Assembly (NCBI GenBank): GCA_035079385.1
Contig: JAVHKY010000023.1
Coordinates: 10,245,349 to 10,309,348, forward strand
Source: Aspidiotus rigidus
Taxonomy: Eukaryota > Arthropoda > Insecta > Hemiptera > Diaspididae
DNA: 64,000 bases
Direction of reading: 5' to 3'
The translations under genes and the position numbers were made by a program. Shown piece by piece: positions 31,665-44,024 of the stretch. The first letter of the stretch is position 1. Each line of letters starts with the position of its first letter. Under the pieces are notes generated by a model. It ran no database searches, had not been told where the DNA came from, and was given only the letters and a program-made list of their open reading frames with translations.

Positions 31665-32249
31665 CTGCAAATTAAATTTAAACTTTACTTTAAACAGGTG
31701 TCCGGACTTATGGGCGCAGCCATTTGGGCGCGAAGTGGTATTTTTCGAATTTTCAGCGCCATTTACTAGTGGACCAATAAAAATACCAATTTGTGGAAGG
31801 ACTGCAACTGTCACTGCCGGATATACCCACGTAGTGGAGGTACGGGTGGTAGCCGGACGTTATAGAGTAAATCATAGAGGGCTTTTTCCCACACACGGTG
31901 TCTACCAAATTAAAAAATTAAAAGTATTGGTTTCTTGTAGAGTTCTTGAAAGGTGTTCCACAAAACCATAATTCCAGTGATGTAGCACTAGGAATGGTGT
32001 CAGGGGGTCGGGGCTCCCTTGAACTTGAACATTTGCCTTGAAATACTGTCAAAATTACTTTTTTTTTATTGGGTCAGAAATGAAATTAATGGGACTTTTA
32101 TTGGGTTTATTGGACCATTTCAACAGAATACCTGTTCTGTCGTTTTTTTTTTTTTTTGAAAAAACCCCCGCTGTTTGGTACGACAGCAAAACTTGGAATT
32201 TGAAAAATCTTCAAGTCCTCCTCCTATCATATATAGCTTGAGGGACGGG

Positions 32250-32370
32250 GCTGTGACGTCACAGTTTGATGACGTCATAGGTCAGCCTTGTGACGTCACA
32301 ACCTTTCAACGCCCAATTGTCCCTGCGCCCAATTGACCCGGCACCCAAAACGTCCGCGCCCAAAAGTCCG
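32250..32370 (-). promoter_or_regulatory. Copy of the TGACGTCA cluster
   Basis: Palindromes at 32254-32261, 32270-32277 and 32291-32298, with the ttgggcgc words beyond. Inverted duplicate of 21360-21480. Confidence 0.4.
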
Positions 32371-33264
32371 TGGACCCTTTAAACAAACTTCTTTCAATAC
32401 AGATATTTTTTTAGACCGATAAATTTATAATACGTGAGCGAGATTTGACGAAAAATATGGTGACCGTGTTAAGAAAAATTCATAAAAATACGGTGAAGTA
32501 GTTTTGTAACCAATGAAATCAATAATTATTGAAGGGGAGCTTCAGTCGAATATTCAAAGGAAAAAAATTAAAGTTGACTCATTGATTTAAGCTACTTTAT
32601 AACGTATAATTTTTTAAAATGATATCTCAAGGGGTGATTCGAGAGCTACCCAAACACCCCGGAATACCCACCTTTTTGACCTTAGTGGATCAAATCTGTC
32701 TCAATTACAGCAAGACGAGAGACTTTCGCTGCAAAAAATGCTGTCTGCTGATTGCTGATAGGTAAGTAAATATATATTATTAAACAGTTAATCATAACGT
32801 AAAATGTTGACAATGGTGGAATAATACACTAATTTTAAACGAAGATTGAAATTAAAAAACGAAAATAAACAATAAATGTGTAACAGAAAAATCACGAAAG
32901 TTGATTAATTAACCACAATCGACAATTATTGACAGAGCAACCGGTTTCAAACTGGAAGCAGCTCTTCATCAATAGCATGATCAACTGGATCTGCAAAACT
33001 TGAGTGACGTTTTTTAATGACCTGAAGTATTATAATATTTCATTCTAGTTCTAGAACCATAAAATATATTTTTCAAGTACTGTCACTTACCCTAAATGAA
33101 ATCTTTCTAACCTTACAGAACTAATTATAATATCAAGTATTAGTCTATCGAGTTAAAGATACCATATAAGTGGGAGGATTCAATAAAATTTAAATATATT
33201 TTATTTTGAAATAGAAATATATCTATAGATGGAATATAAAAATATTCATAATGAGCTTACTTAC

Positions 33265-35031
33265 TGAGTCGGAAGAAACTTTGCTGCAATACTTTCTCAT
33301 GATATGTCTTTTCAAATTTGAATTATACCGGAATTTTTTTTTGCAAACATCACATTCCTGAAAATTTGATGAGTATACCTGGATTCAGTCATGATGAATT
33401 TACAAATATTATATAGGAACATACACACAACTGACTCTGCCATTTATGACGCATAAAATTGCTTCAGCAATATTGTTGAAAAATGTAGTTTACCTCATAG
33501 AAATATTTTCTTGTAACAAAAATTAAGTTTCAAAATTTAAAAAAATGGTTATTGTAAAAGAATTTCTTACAATCTAATTTTACTTCATTTTTCTTATATA
33601 AGGCGTCTTTTTGGAAAAAATTGGTGTCGGATAAAAACTGACCTACCCTAATTTGATAAATCACTGGGTTTTCCATCGGAAGTAAAATTTGGAAAAATTC
33701 AGACCATAGGCTGTACATATAAGGGTGAAGACTTGAAGAATTTAAGCAACCTATGCATGAGAGAAGGGAATCTTGAAAAAATTCAATACAGTATAAGTAA
33801 TTTTCTTACAAACTCAGATAACTGCAGGTGTGTTCCAATTATGTGTCGCTTCAACAAATCTTTCCTTTTAAAAATTTTTCCACATCGGTCACATTCCTAA
33901 AATGATTAGATAATGTGAGAACAGTTCTGAACGGTCAAATTATGTTATATTTCAAATTTGCAATAATATAAGTTTGAGCAGTAGTCTAAACAATAATAAA
34001 TAATTTTTGATGAATTCTACATAAATCATAAGTTCGGTGATTTTTGACCACAATATTTTATGGAGATAAGTTTGTAGACACCAGTACTCTACAGGGCTGA
34101 GAACCGTTATAATTCTCTAAAAAGTTCTCAGTTCAGTTCCGGTTCTAGCTATGAGTAGACGGTTCTGAATCTTTTCGGTGTTCTCTGACCCAAACATAAA
34201 GGTTTTAATACTGGATCTTATTTTGGTCTCTGGTACCGGTTTTCAGGCCGCAAACAAAAGTGTTGGCATTAATGTCCACTTCAATCAATTCCTATTTAGA
34301 AATATTATCTGACAATATTCGCTTCTATGTGAACACACTAATGGAAAAATAATATCAACTTTGAAGTAGGAGTTTTGTTGGGTTTTTACATAGTATGTAC
34401 AATTTCAATTTTCAGGAATATACACACAATGTCATAAAATCTCTTCTTTTAAATTTTACATTCATCACATTCCTGAAAGTTGAAAAAGGTGAACCTATTT
34501 ACTCAATCTTATACAATATGCTGGTATCTACAATATCAGGAACATACACACATATTCCATTATACTTACAAACTTGGTACACTGCATAGGTCTGTGTTGC
34601 AAAAGGTGTCGAATTAATGAATCTCTTCTCTTGAATTTTCTTTCACATTCATCACATTTCTGAAAGTTGGAAAAAAATGAACCTATTCACTCAATCTTAC
34701 AATATACCAGTATGTATAATATCAGGAACATACACACATGTTTCATTAAACTTACAAACTTGGTCCACTGCATAGGTCTGTGTTGCAAAAGGTGTCGATT
34801 TAATGAATCTTTTCTTTTGAATTCTCTTCCACATTCATTACATTCCTGAAAGTTGAAAAGGGTGAACCTATTTACTCAATCTTACAATATGGTCGGTATG
34901 TACAATGTCAGGAACATACACACATATTTCATTATACTTACAAACTTGGTACACTGCATAGGTCTGTGTTGCAAATGGTGTCGAATCAATGAATCTTTTC
35001 TTTTAAATTCTCTTCCACATTCATTACATTC
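33265..35031 (-). CDS. Inverted copy of zinc-finger exons 2-7
   Basis: On the minus strand, in transcription order: 35031-34942, 34845-34756, 34659-34570, truncated ~34472-34430, 33896-33810, 33357-33265. Splice sites are preserved. Exon 2 has a Leu-to-His change in the recognition helix region. There is no exon 1 counterpart, since the arm ends in gypsy sequence, so it is probably a partial gene copy without a promoter. Confidence 0.65.
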
Positions 35032-35104
35032 CTGAAAGTTGAAAAGAGTGAACCTATTTACTCAATCTTACAATATATGTATAAAATTGCGGTCGTCTAT
35101 CGCC

Positions 35105-35525
35105 ACCCGTGCGAAATAAGCTAAACAAGGCGGATGTCGTCTCTCAATCTTGTCTTCTTTCTGAGCATCAAGCCTTAGAGCACCTTACTGTGCAACCTTC
35201 TAATTCCCGTCAATCACGTACTTAAAGTCCGGCCGAACCGGTTAAAAATAAGATTGCAAGAAAGCTAAAAGGATTCATTGGAATCATAAAGATTCCGATT
35301 GCTTTCTTAACCCAGAAAATGAAAAAGAAACTAAGAGTTTCGAAAAGAAGCTTATTAAAGTGGCCAATAATCTACTTTTGGAATCAAAAATTTTTCTCGT
35401 CGGCGCTGGATCGCCCATAAAACCTCAGACTAAACCAGCTGCAGGTGCAGTGACTGCTGCAATCACGGAAACGTCGCAACAAAATTTAGCTTCTTATCAT
35501 ACCGTGACAAATTCTATAAATTGCA
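35105..35525 (+). pseudogene. Copy of the gypsy 5' end (LTR start and gag-like frame)
   Basis: Inverted copy of 18203-18624. The gag-like frame (35360-35551) is cut off by the PLE-A junction at 35525/35526. Confidence 0.45.
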
Positions 35526-35604
35526 GAGAGAAATATACTCAAAGAGAGTAACGAAACAATACAAGAACCGCACAATATTATAAACAGACCGAGCGCTTTC
35601 GACT
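35526..35604 (-). repeat. Inverted PLE-A terminal-repeat fragment
   Basis: 79 bp matching 63124-63201 (minus orientation), from the element terminus to just inside the hammerhead-like palindrome (agcgctttcgact). It directly precedes the plus-strand PLE-A body. An inverted 5' terminal piece followed by a truncated body is a known PLE insertion form. Copy at 43946-44024. Confidence 0.8.
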
Positions 35605-37156
35605 CTTTATGTCTAAATTTGAGGCCGACCTGTTTTCCTCGGGCCAGGTGTTTTTGAATCACGTTTTCTATTGGCATAGGTACGTAGATGACATATTGTG
35701 TGCGTGGACCGGTCCCGCGGAGCTCCTTAGTGAGTTTCTAGCATATTTAAATAGTTTATATCCGTCCATCAAGTTCACTCTTGAAGTTGGCGGCTCATCA
35801 ATAAATTTTTTGGACATAACCATATCCGTCATTGACGGTGTCCATGATTTCGGTATTTACCGGAAAAGTACTTCGACCGATATTACTATCCACGGGTCGT
35901 CTTTCGTACCTTATGCCCATAAAGTTGCCACATTTAATAGTTTAATACATCGCCTCACTCAGATCCCCTTGAGTGAGGTAGCGTTTAATAAGGAACTCGT
36001 GACGATAAAGCACTTGGCTAGAGTGAATCAGGTGAAAGTAGACATTGACCTCATGGTCCGTAGGAGAATTACAAGAAAAAGTCTCGACTCAACTACCTCC
36101 CTCCCCCGCCAGTTGCATCTTGATAGGCGTAAACGGTGGATTAGGATGCCGTTTTTGGGGAAGTTTTCTTCGGAGGTGAGCCGTGTCCTCCGTCCCTTTG
36201 GTTTCCGACCGGCGTTTTATAGTACCAATACGGTGAAGAGCCTCTTGGTCAAGTTAAAGGATCCGATTCCGATGGCCGAGAGGGAGGGTGTTGATAGGGT
36301 GGCCTGTGGTGATTGCCCGAGTGTGTACATAGGGATGACTAGCCGTCAATTCAAAATTAGAGTTGATGAACATAGAAAAGCATGGGAAAAAAGAAAAGTA
36401 GGGGAGTGGGCGTTTGCTGACAACTTAATCGAATGCGGTCATAGCCTCAAAGAGGGATCCGAAGTTCTCCTCCACAGGGAAAAATCTTATTTTAGGCGCT
36501 TGGCTTTGGAAGAAATTGAAATTCATCGTCACCGAAATATTAAAGACATTACCGTGGTGAACAGGTACGTTCCTGAGGAGGGATTGATTGAATTAGTCTA
36601 TGAGAATGATTCACTCTTGCCTGAGGATTCTAACCACCTGCTCTACTATGCAAGGTACGTAGATGACGTCATTGGTATATGGAGTGGATCTGACGTGGAT
36701 CTTCAAAACTTCCTTTCCCGAATGAAAAGGTTTCACACCTCGATGGATTTCACTCTGGAGATCGGAGGTGATTCATTGTGTTACCTGGATCTCTCGCTTC
36801 ACTTGATTCCAAGCCCTACAGGTTTGATTATAGATTTCAATATTCACCGGAAGTCAACCTACACAGGCGTCTCAATTCGCGGTCACTCTCTACACCCAAG
36901 GAACCATAAAGTCGCCATCATAAATCACGCCATCCATCGCCTCCTCCATCTTCCTCTCTCTGACGCAGCCAAAGGTAACGAAATACACCTCATCGAGCAG
37001 ATTGCTCGACAAAATAATGGTTTAAATCTCGACGTCCCTTCCATGATCAGACGCAAAAGCCTACGCCTCCTCTTGGCATCGTCGTCTCAGAGCACCGAGG
37101 ATGGTCCTCCCGAGGCTTCCAGTAGAACTCGGTGGATCCGACTACCATTCTTGTGA
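35605..37156 (+). pseudogene. In-frame PLE-A / PLE-B chimeric ORF, copy 1
   Basis: 515 codons from ATG at 35609. Residues 1-335 are PLE-A: the RT C-terminal half with YVDD at 25-28, then GIY-YIG. From residue 336 it is PLE-B starting at LLPEDSNHLLYYARYVDD (second YVDD at 350-353) and running to a stop after RLPFL (TGA at 37154-37156, where intact PLE-B has GGA). The junction at 36612/36613 shows 2-bp microhomology (ac). The PLE-A GIY motif reads GVD (227-229), losing its tyrosine. Neither RT is complete, so no polymerase activity is expected. It is a recombination product. Confidence 0.85.
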
Positions 37157-37620
37157 AACCATTCCTATAAACTTGAGAGGATACTGAAAAATTATAATTA
37201 TAAAGTAGGGTTCTATCCTCTCCTCACTCTCAATAGACTAACTAATCTTAAAGATACCATACCTTCCGATAGGAATTCTGGTATTTATCGTCTGACGTGT
37301 AGTACTTGTGATTCTCAATATATAGGGCAAACCGGCCGTTCCTTGTCTACCAGGATCTCTGACCACCGCACTGCATTCAACAAGCAGAGGGTTAATGAGT
37401 CTGCCATGGCTAAACATTGTTTGAAAGAGAACCATAATTTTAGTAATGTCTCCGCAAAGCTCATTCGATCCTGCCCAAAAGGAAAGCTTTTAAACCGCTT
37501 GGAGGAAGTGGAAACTATTTCAGCTCAAAAATCTATAGGCAGAAAACTTTTAAACGATCTCACCGCCACTTTTGTTTGTCCCTTTGTTCGTTATATGTAT
37601 GACTTCACTCCTCCTTCATG
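37157..37620 (+). pseudogene. PLE-B GIY-YIG remainder after the premature stop
   Basis: Continues the PLE-B reading frame after the TGA; open again from the ERILKNYNYK region through GIYRLTC, YIGQTGR and the C-terminus to the stop at 37619-37621. The sequence is otherwise intact and the GIY tyrosine is present. Confidence 0.8.
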
Positions 37621-40600
37621 ACTTCATTGTCTCTCGTTTTGACTCGTATTGTGTGTTGTAATAATTTTTCATGTGTATTTCGTACTTATCTCGTTTCTTT
37701 GTCATTATTTATTATTTGTGTTTGCCCGATGATGAACGTCCAAGCGCGTTCGAAACCGGTCGCTTCCTCACACTCCGCGTCTCAAAGTTCTTTAAAATTT
37801 ATATGTACCGTTCTTTTTCCGTCTTGTAAAATTATTTTCGTTATTAATATTATTGTCGTTGTACTTATTCGACTTTTTTCGACTTTTCTCTTTGTTTTAA
37901 CTTTTAACTTAGTTTTTATCGTAAAATTTACTTATTTCTGACGGCCTTTTTCTCCAAATTCAGTTTCGACGAGTCTTTTTCTTTCTTTCTTTTTTCTTTT
38001 TTTCTTTCTAAAAAATTATTTTCGACCGATTATATTATTTATTATTAAATTCTGTGCGTTCCTCTCTTCCTAATAAACGGTAGTTCGAACTTTGTTTCGG
38101 GTGTGTTTTCCGTTACGTGCCTTCGTATCCTTCGTTCTCTCTTTCACACTCGCCTGCGGCGTAATGAAGAACTCGCAAATAAAGTGTGAATGCCAAAAAA
38201 AAAAAGATGCTCACGCAGCTGCGTAAGCAACACACGACTTTCCACCTCTACCTATAATCAAGTTTTTTCCTTGAACCCCAACTCTAGTACTTCAATCCAT
38301 TTAATGGATCGTTTTCTCAATAAGAAGCACATACACACATCCTCACCATCTCTCGCTCCTCTAATTCATCCTTGATCATCTCCGATTCTCTAGCATCTTT
38401 TGATATTGGTTATTGTAGACTTACACACACACCCATCTCATCCCTCTTTCATGTTCTCATTGCGATTCTGATACCCCCCCCCCAACTATTCAATATATCT
38501 TTCCTGTCTCAAATTAGTTTCACTCCCGAACTCCTGACTTATCTCTCACAATCACATAGAAGCACTATCAGACGATCCTCCATTTGTCTTCAACATTTTT
38601 TAATTCTTCCAATAATCAAATTCCTTCTTCCACATCTACATTTTTTAAAACCACTGAGCTCTATGACACTCTCTTGGTAACTTGTTAATTTAAAGAAAAA
38701 TAAATAATTTAAAAATGAAAATAAAAAATAAATGATTTTTATCTATGCCTACAAGTATAATCATTGCACTTAAAGTGTTTTCTTCTCTTTGAACAAAATA
38801 TTTTCTTTATCTCGACTGTAGTTTGAACCCATTCCAAATCAGGACCAAGATAGATTGAATCTTAATGATCGCAAATCACCGATAGTGGATTGGCAATCGA
38901 AAGAAATCCTTGCGATATTTTTTAGAAAAATAAAACAAGAGATGGATTTTTTTATGGTGAAACATACGGATTAAATGAATAGCAGAGCGTATACGAATAA
39001 TGAAACAAAATCAAAATAAATACACTTAAAACCCCAGCAGATGATAATTATGATGTAGTAAGACTTGTGAAGATCTTGATTTGAAACGTGACAACCAGGC
39101 TTGCCAACAACAATTAAAGACTGCACCGTACAAAATATGTCTGAGCTCACTTTAATGGCAGTGAACTATAATCGGGGTCTTGTCCAGCATCGTCAATGTT
39201 ATGGTGACGGATATTGCGATCGGAGGAAGATAAATTTCAGCTTTAATGGTGAATACTGAACACAAGCGCCACAAGAAATTGATGGTATAACCCTCCCAAG
39301 TCGATCTTGCAACAATCGCACCGAACACACAGTGTCCGAAGAAGAACTGAAATGATGTCCAGAAAAATTCATAAAAATTTTTTGAGACTTGTGTGGAGCA
39401 ATAGTCCAACTTTGGCGTCAATTACAGAGGAGGAAGGGTATAGGAGAAGGAGAGGTAAGAGTAATAATTGTTGGTATGCACAATATATGAACGATACATT
39501 AGGAAAAAATAAGAGGAAAGACAGGAAACTGTATGCACGAACACCAAGTGCCGAGCCACGGCAAACGAAATACGGCTACTTTCATATTTCTTTGATGAAA
39601 CCAAAAGTTCAATCGCTCCACCGTCCTACGCCCGACTGGAACTTTTCGGCTTCGAGGCTTGAAAAAAGTTTGGCTGTCGATCTATATTACCAAAGAAAGA
39701 AAGTCAAATACGTTAGACAATTAGTAAAAGGAAATAAAAAAGTGTTTCCCACACTTTAAAACCAGAAAAGAAAGTAGACCAAAAACATAGAAAAGAAAAT
39801 CTCTTGATCCTTGAAGATCAGAAAAATTTAAATATGTGTGCCTGGCCCCCTATATATGTGGCCCAAGAACTGAAAAAGATTGAGCTTGTCTATCCTGTCT
39901 CTTATGAAACTGCTCTAAACCATTAGAATAAATTTTTAGGAAGCGAACGTTTTCATACCTAAACGCAGTTAGACTGACGGTAGTCTTCATTAATTGTACA
40001 AGTGAAAGCACACATATTATTTTCATTGGATGCGCAAGGATCTTGGTCAGATGCACACAATTGATACATCTCTATGATGGTAGACTGCAAATTAAATTTA
40101 AACTTTACTTTAAACAGGTGTCCGGACTTATGGGCGCAGCCATTTGGGCGCGAAGTGGTATTTTTCGAATTTTCAGCGCCATTTACTAGTGGACCAATAA
40201 AAATACCAATTTGTGGAAGGACTGCAACTGTCACTGCCGGATATACCCACGTAGTGGAGGTACGGGTGGTAGCCGGACGTTATAGAGTAAATCATAGAGG
40301 GCTTTTTCCCACACACGGTGTCTACCAAATTAAAAAATTAAAAGTATTGGTTTCTTGTAGAGTTCTTGAAAGGTGTTCCACAAAACCATAATTCCAGTGA
40401 TGTAGCACTAGGAATGGTGTCAGGGGGTCGGGGCTCCCTTGAACTTGAACATTTGCCTTGAAATACTGTCAAAATTACTTTTTTTTTATTGGGTCAGAAA
40501 TGAAATTAATGGGACTTTTATTGGGTTTATTGGACCATTTCAACAGAATACCTGTTCTGTCGTTTTTTTTTTTTTTTGAAAAAACCCCCGCTGTTTGGTA

Positions 40601-41684
40601 CGACAGCAAAACTTGGAATTTGAAAAATCTTCAAGTCCTCCTCCTATCATATATAGCTTGAGGGACGGGGCTGTGACGTCACAGTTTGATGACGTCATAG
40701 GTCAGCCTTGTGACGTCACAACCTTTCAACGCCCAATTGTCCCTGCGCCCAATTGACCCGGCACCCAAAACGTCCGCGCCCAAAAGTCCGTGGACCCTTT
40801 AAACAAACTTCTTTCAATACAGATATTTTTTTAGACCGATAAATTTATAATACGTGAGCGAGATTTGACGAAAAATATGGTGACCGTGTTAAGAAAAATT
40901 CATAAAAATACGGTGAAGTAGTTTTGTAACCAATGAAATCAATAATTATTGAAGGGGAGCTTCAGTCGAATATTCAAAGGAAAAAAATTAAAGTTGACTC
41001 ATTGATTTAAGCTACTTTATAACGTATAATTTTTTAAAATGATATCTCAAGGGGTGATTCGAGAGCTACCCAAACACCCCGGAATACCCACCTTTTTGAC
41101 CTTAGTGGATCAAATCTGTCTCAATTACAGCAAGACGAGAGACTTTCGCTGCAAAAAATGCTGTCTGCTGATTGCTGATAGGTAAGTAAATATATATTAT
41201 TAAACAGTTAATCATAACGTAAAATGTTGACAATGGTGGAATAATACACTAATTTTAAACGAAGATTGAAATTAAAAAACGAAAATAAACAATAAATGTG
41301 TAACAGAAAAATCACGAAAGTTGATTAATTAACCACAATCGACAATTATTGACAGAGCAACCGGTTTCAAACTGGAAGCAGCTCTTCATCAATAGCATGA
41401 TCAACTGGATCTGCAAAACTTGAGTGACGTTTTTTAATGACCTGAAGTATTATAATATTTCATTCTAGTTCTAGAACCATAAAATATATTTTTCAAGTAC
41501 TGTCACTTACCCTAAATGAAATCTTTCTAACCTTACAGAACTAATTATAATATCAAGTATTAGTCTATCGAGTTAAAGATACCATATAAGTGGGAGGATT
41601 CAATAAAATTTAAATATATTTTATTTTGAAATAGAAATATATCTATAGATGGAATATAAAAATATTCATAATGAGCTTACTTAC

Positions 41685-43451
41685 TGAGTCGGAAGAAACT
41701 TTGCTGCAATACTTTCTCATGATATGTCTTTTCAAATTTGAATTATACCGGAATTTTTTTTTGCAAACATCACATTCCTGAAAATTTGATGAGTATACCT
41801 GGATTCAGTCATGATGAATTTACAAATATTATATAGGAACATACACACAACTGACTCTGCCATTTATGACGCATAAAATTGCTTCAGCAATATTGTTGAA
41901 AAATGTAGTTTACCTCATAGAAATATTTTCTTGTAACAAAAATTAAGTTTCAAAATTTAAAAAAATGGTTATTGTAAAAGAATTTCTTACAATCTAATTT
42001 TACTTCATTTTTCTTATATAAGGCGTCTTTTTGGAAAAAATTGGTGTCGGATAAAAACTGACCTACCCTAATTTGATAAATCACTGGGTTTTCCATCGGA
42101 AGTAAAATTTGGAAAAATTCAGACCATAGGCTGTACATATAAGGGTGAAGACTTGAAGAATTTAAGCAACCTATGCATGAGAGAAGGGAATCTTGAAAAA
42201 ATTCAATACAGTATAAGTAATTTTCTTACAAACTCAGATAACTGCAGGTGTGTTCCAATTATGTGTCGCTTCAACAAATCTTTCCTTTTAAAAATTTTTC
42301 CACATCGGTCACATTCCTAAAATGATTAGATAATGTGAGAACAGTTCTGAACGGTCAAATTATGTTATATTTCAAATTTGCAATAATATAAGTTTGAGCA
42401 GTAGTCTAAACAATAATAAATAATTTTTGATGAATTCTACATAAATCATAAGTTCGGTGATTTTTGACCACAATATTTTATGGAGATAAGTTTGTAGACA
42501 CCAGTACTCTACAGGGCTGAGAACCGTTATAATTCTCTAAAAAGTTCTCAGTTCAGTTCCGGTTCTAGCTATGAGTAGACGGTTCTGAATCTTTTCGGTG
42601 TTCTCTGACCCAAACATAAAGGTTTTAATACTGGATCTTATTTTGGTCTCTGGTACCGGTTTTCAGGCCGCAAACAAAAGTGTTGGCATTAATGTCCACT
42701 TCAATCAATTCCTATTTAGAAATATTATCTGACAATATTCGCTTCTATGTGAACACACTAATGGAAAAATAATATCAACTTTGAAGTAGGAGTTTTGTTG
42801 GGTTTTTACATAGTATGTACAATTTCAATTTTCAGGAATATACACACAATGTCATAAAATCTCTTCTTTTAAATTTTACATTCATCACATTCCTGAAAGT
42901 TGAAAAAGGTGAACCTATTTACTCAATCTTATACAATATGCTGGTATCTACAATATCAGGAACATACACACATATTCCATTATACTTACAAACTTGGTAC
43001 ACTGCATAGGTCTGTGTTGCAAAAGGTGTCGAATTAATGAATCTCTTCTCTTGAATTTTCTTTCACATTCATCACATTTCTGAAAGTTGGAAAAAAATGA
43101 ACCTATTCACTCAATCTTACAATATACCAGTATGTATAATATCAGGAACATACACACATGTTTCATTAAACTTACAAACTTGGTCCACTGCATAGGTCTG
43201 TGTTGCAAAAGGTGTCGATTTAATGAATCTTTTCTTTTGAATTCTCTTCCACATTCATTACATTCCTGAAAGTTGAAAAGGGTGAACCTATTTACTCAAT
43301 CTTACAATATGGTCGGTATGTACAATGTCAGGAACATACACACATATTTCATTATACTTACAAACTTGGTACACTGCATAGGTCTGTGTTGCAAATGGTG
43401 TCGAATCAATGAATCTTTTCTTTTAAATTCTCTTCCACATTCATTACATTC
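41685..43451 (-). CDS. Second inverted copy of zinc-finger exons 2-7
   Basis: In transcription order: 43451-43362, 43265-43176, 43079-42990, truncated ~42892-42850, 42316-42230, 41777-41685. Splice sites match the first inverted copy. No promoter or exon 1. Confidence 0.65.
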
Positions 43452-43945
43452 CTGAAAGTTGAAAAGAGTGAACCTATTTACTCAATCTTACAATATATGT
43501 ATAAAATTGCGGTCGTCTATCGCCACCCGTGCGAAATAAGCTAAACAAGGCGGATGTCGTCTCTCAATCTTGTCTTCTTTCTGAGCATCAAGCCTTAGAG
43601 CACCTTACTGTGCAACCTTCTAATTCCCGTCAATCACGTACTTAAAGTCCGGCCGAACCGGTTAAAAATAAGATTGCAAGAAAGCTAAAAGGATTCATTG
43701 GAATCATAAAGATTCCGATTGCTTTCTTAACCCAGAAAATGAAAAAGAAACTAAGAGTTTCGAAAAGAAGCTTATTAAAGTGGCCAATAATCTACTTTTG
43801 GAATCAAAAATTTTTCTCGTCGGCGCTGGATCGCCCATAAAACCTCAGACTAAACCAGCTGCAGGTGCAGTGACTGCTGCAATCACGGAAACGTCGCAAC
43901 AAAATTTAGCTTCTTATCATACCGTGACAAATTCTATAAATTGCA

Positions 43946-44024
43946 GAGAGAAATATACTCAAAGAGAGTAACGAAACAATACAAGAACCGCACAATATTA
44001 TAAACAGACCGAGCGCTTTCGACT
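43946..44024 (-). repeat. Inverted PLE-A terminal-repeat fragment, unit 2
   Basis: Same as 35526-35604, offset 8420 bp. Confidence 0.8.

Larger units (their letters stand above)
28409..35525. repeat. Right arm of the large inverted duplication
   Basis: Inverted copy of 27267-18203 without the 1.93-kb transposon. The spacer between arms is 27268-28408 (N-terminal half of PLE-B). The outer end at 35525 abuts an inverted PLE-A terminal-repeat fragment, whereas the left arm continues into gypsy sequence. Confidence 0.9.
28192..36612. repeat. Tandem unit 1 (8.42 kb)
   Basis: Starts inside the PLE-B RT (actcttgcctgagg) and ends inside the PLE-A/PLE-B chimera. It is repeated directly at 36613-45032 with an offset of about 8420-8424 bp and very few substitutions. 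The order is: PLE-B 3' half, unknown sequence, inverted zinc-finger exons, gypsy 5' end, PLE-A fragment. Confidence 0.92.
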
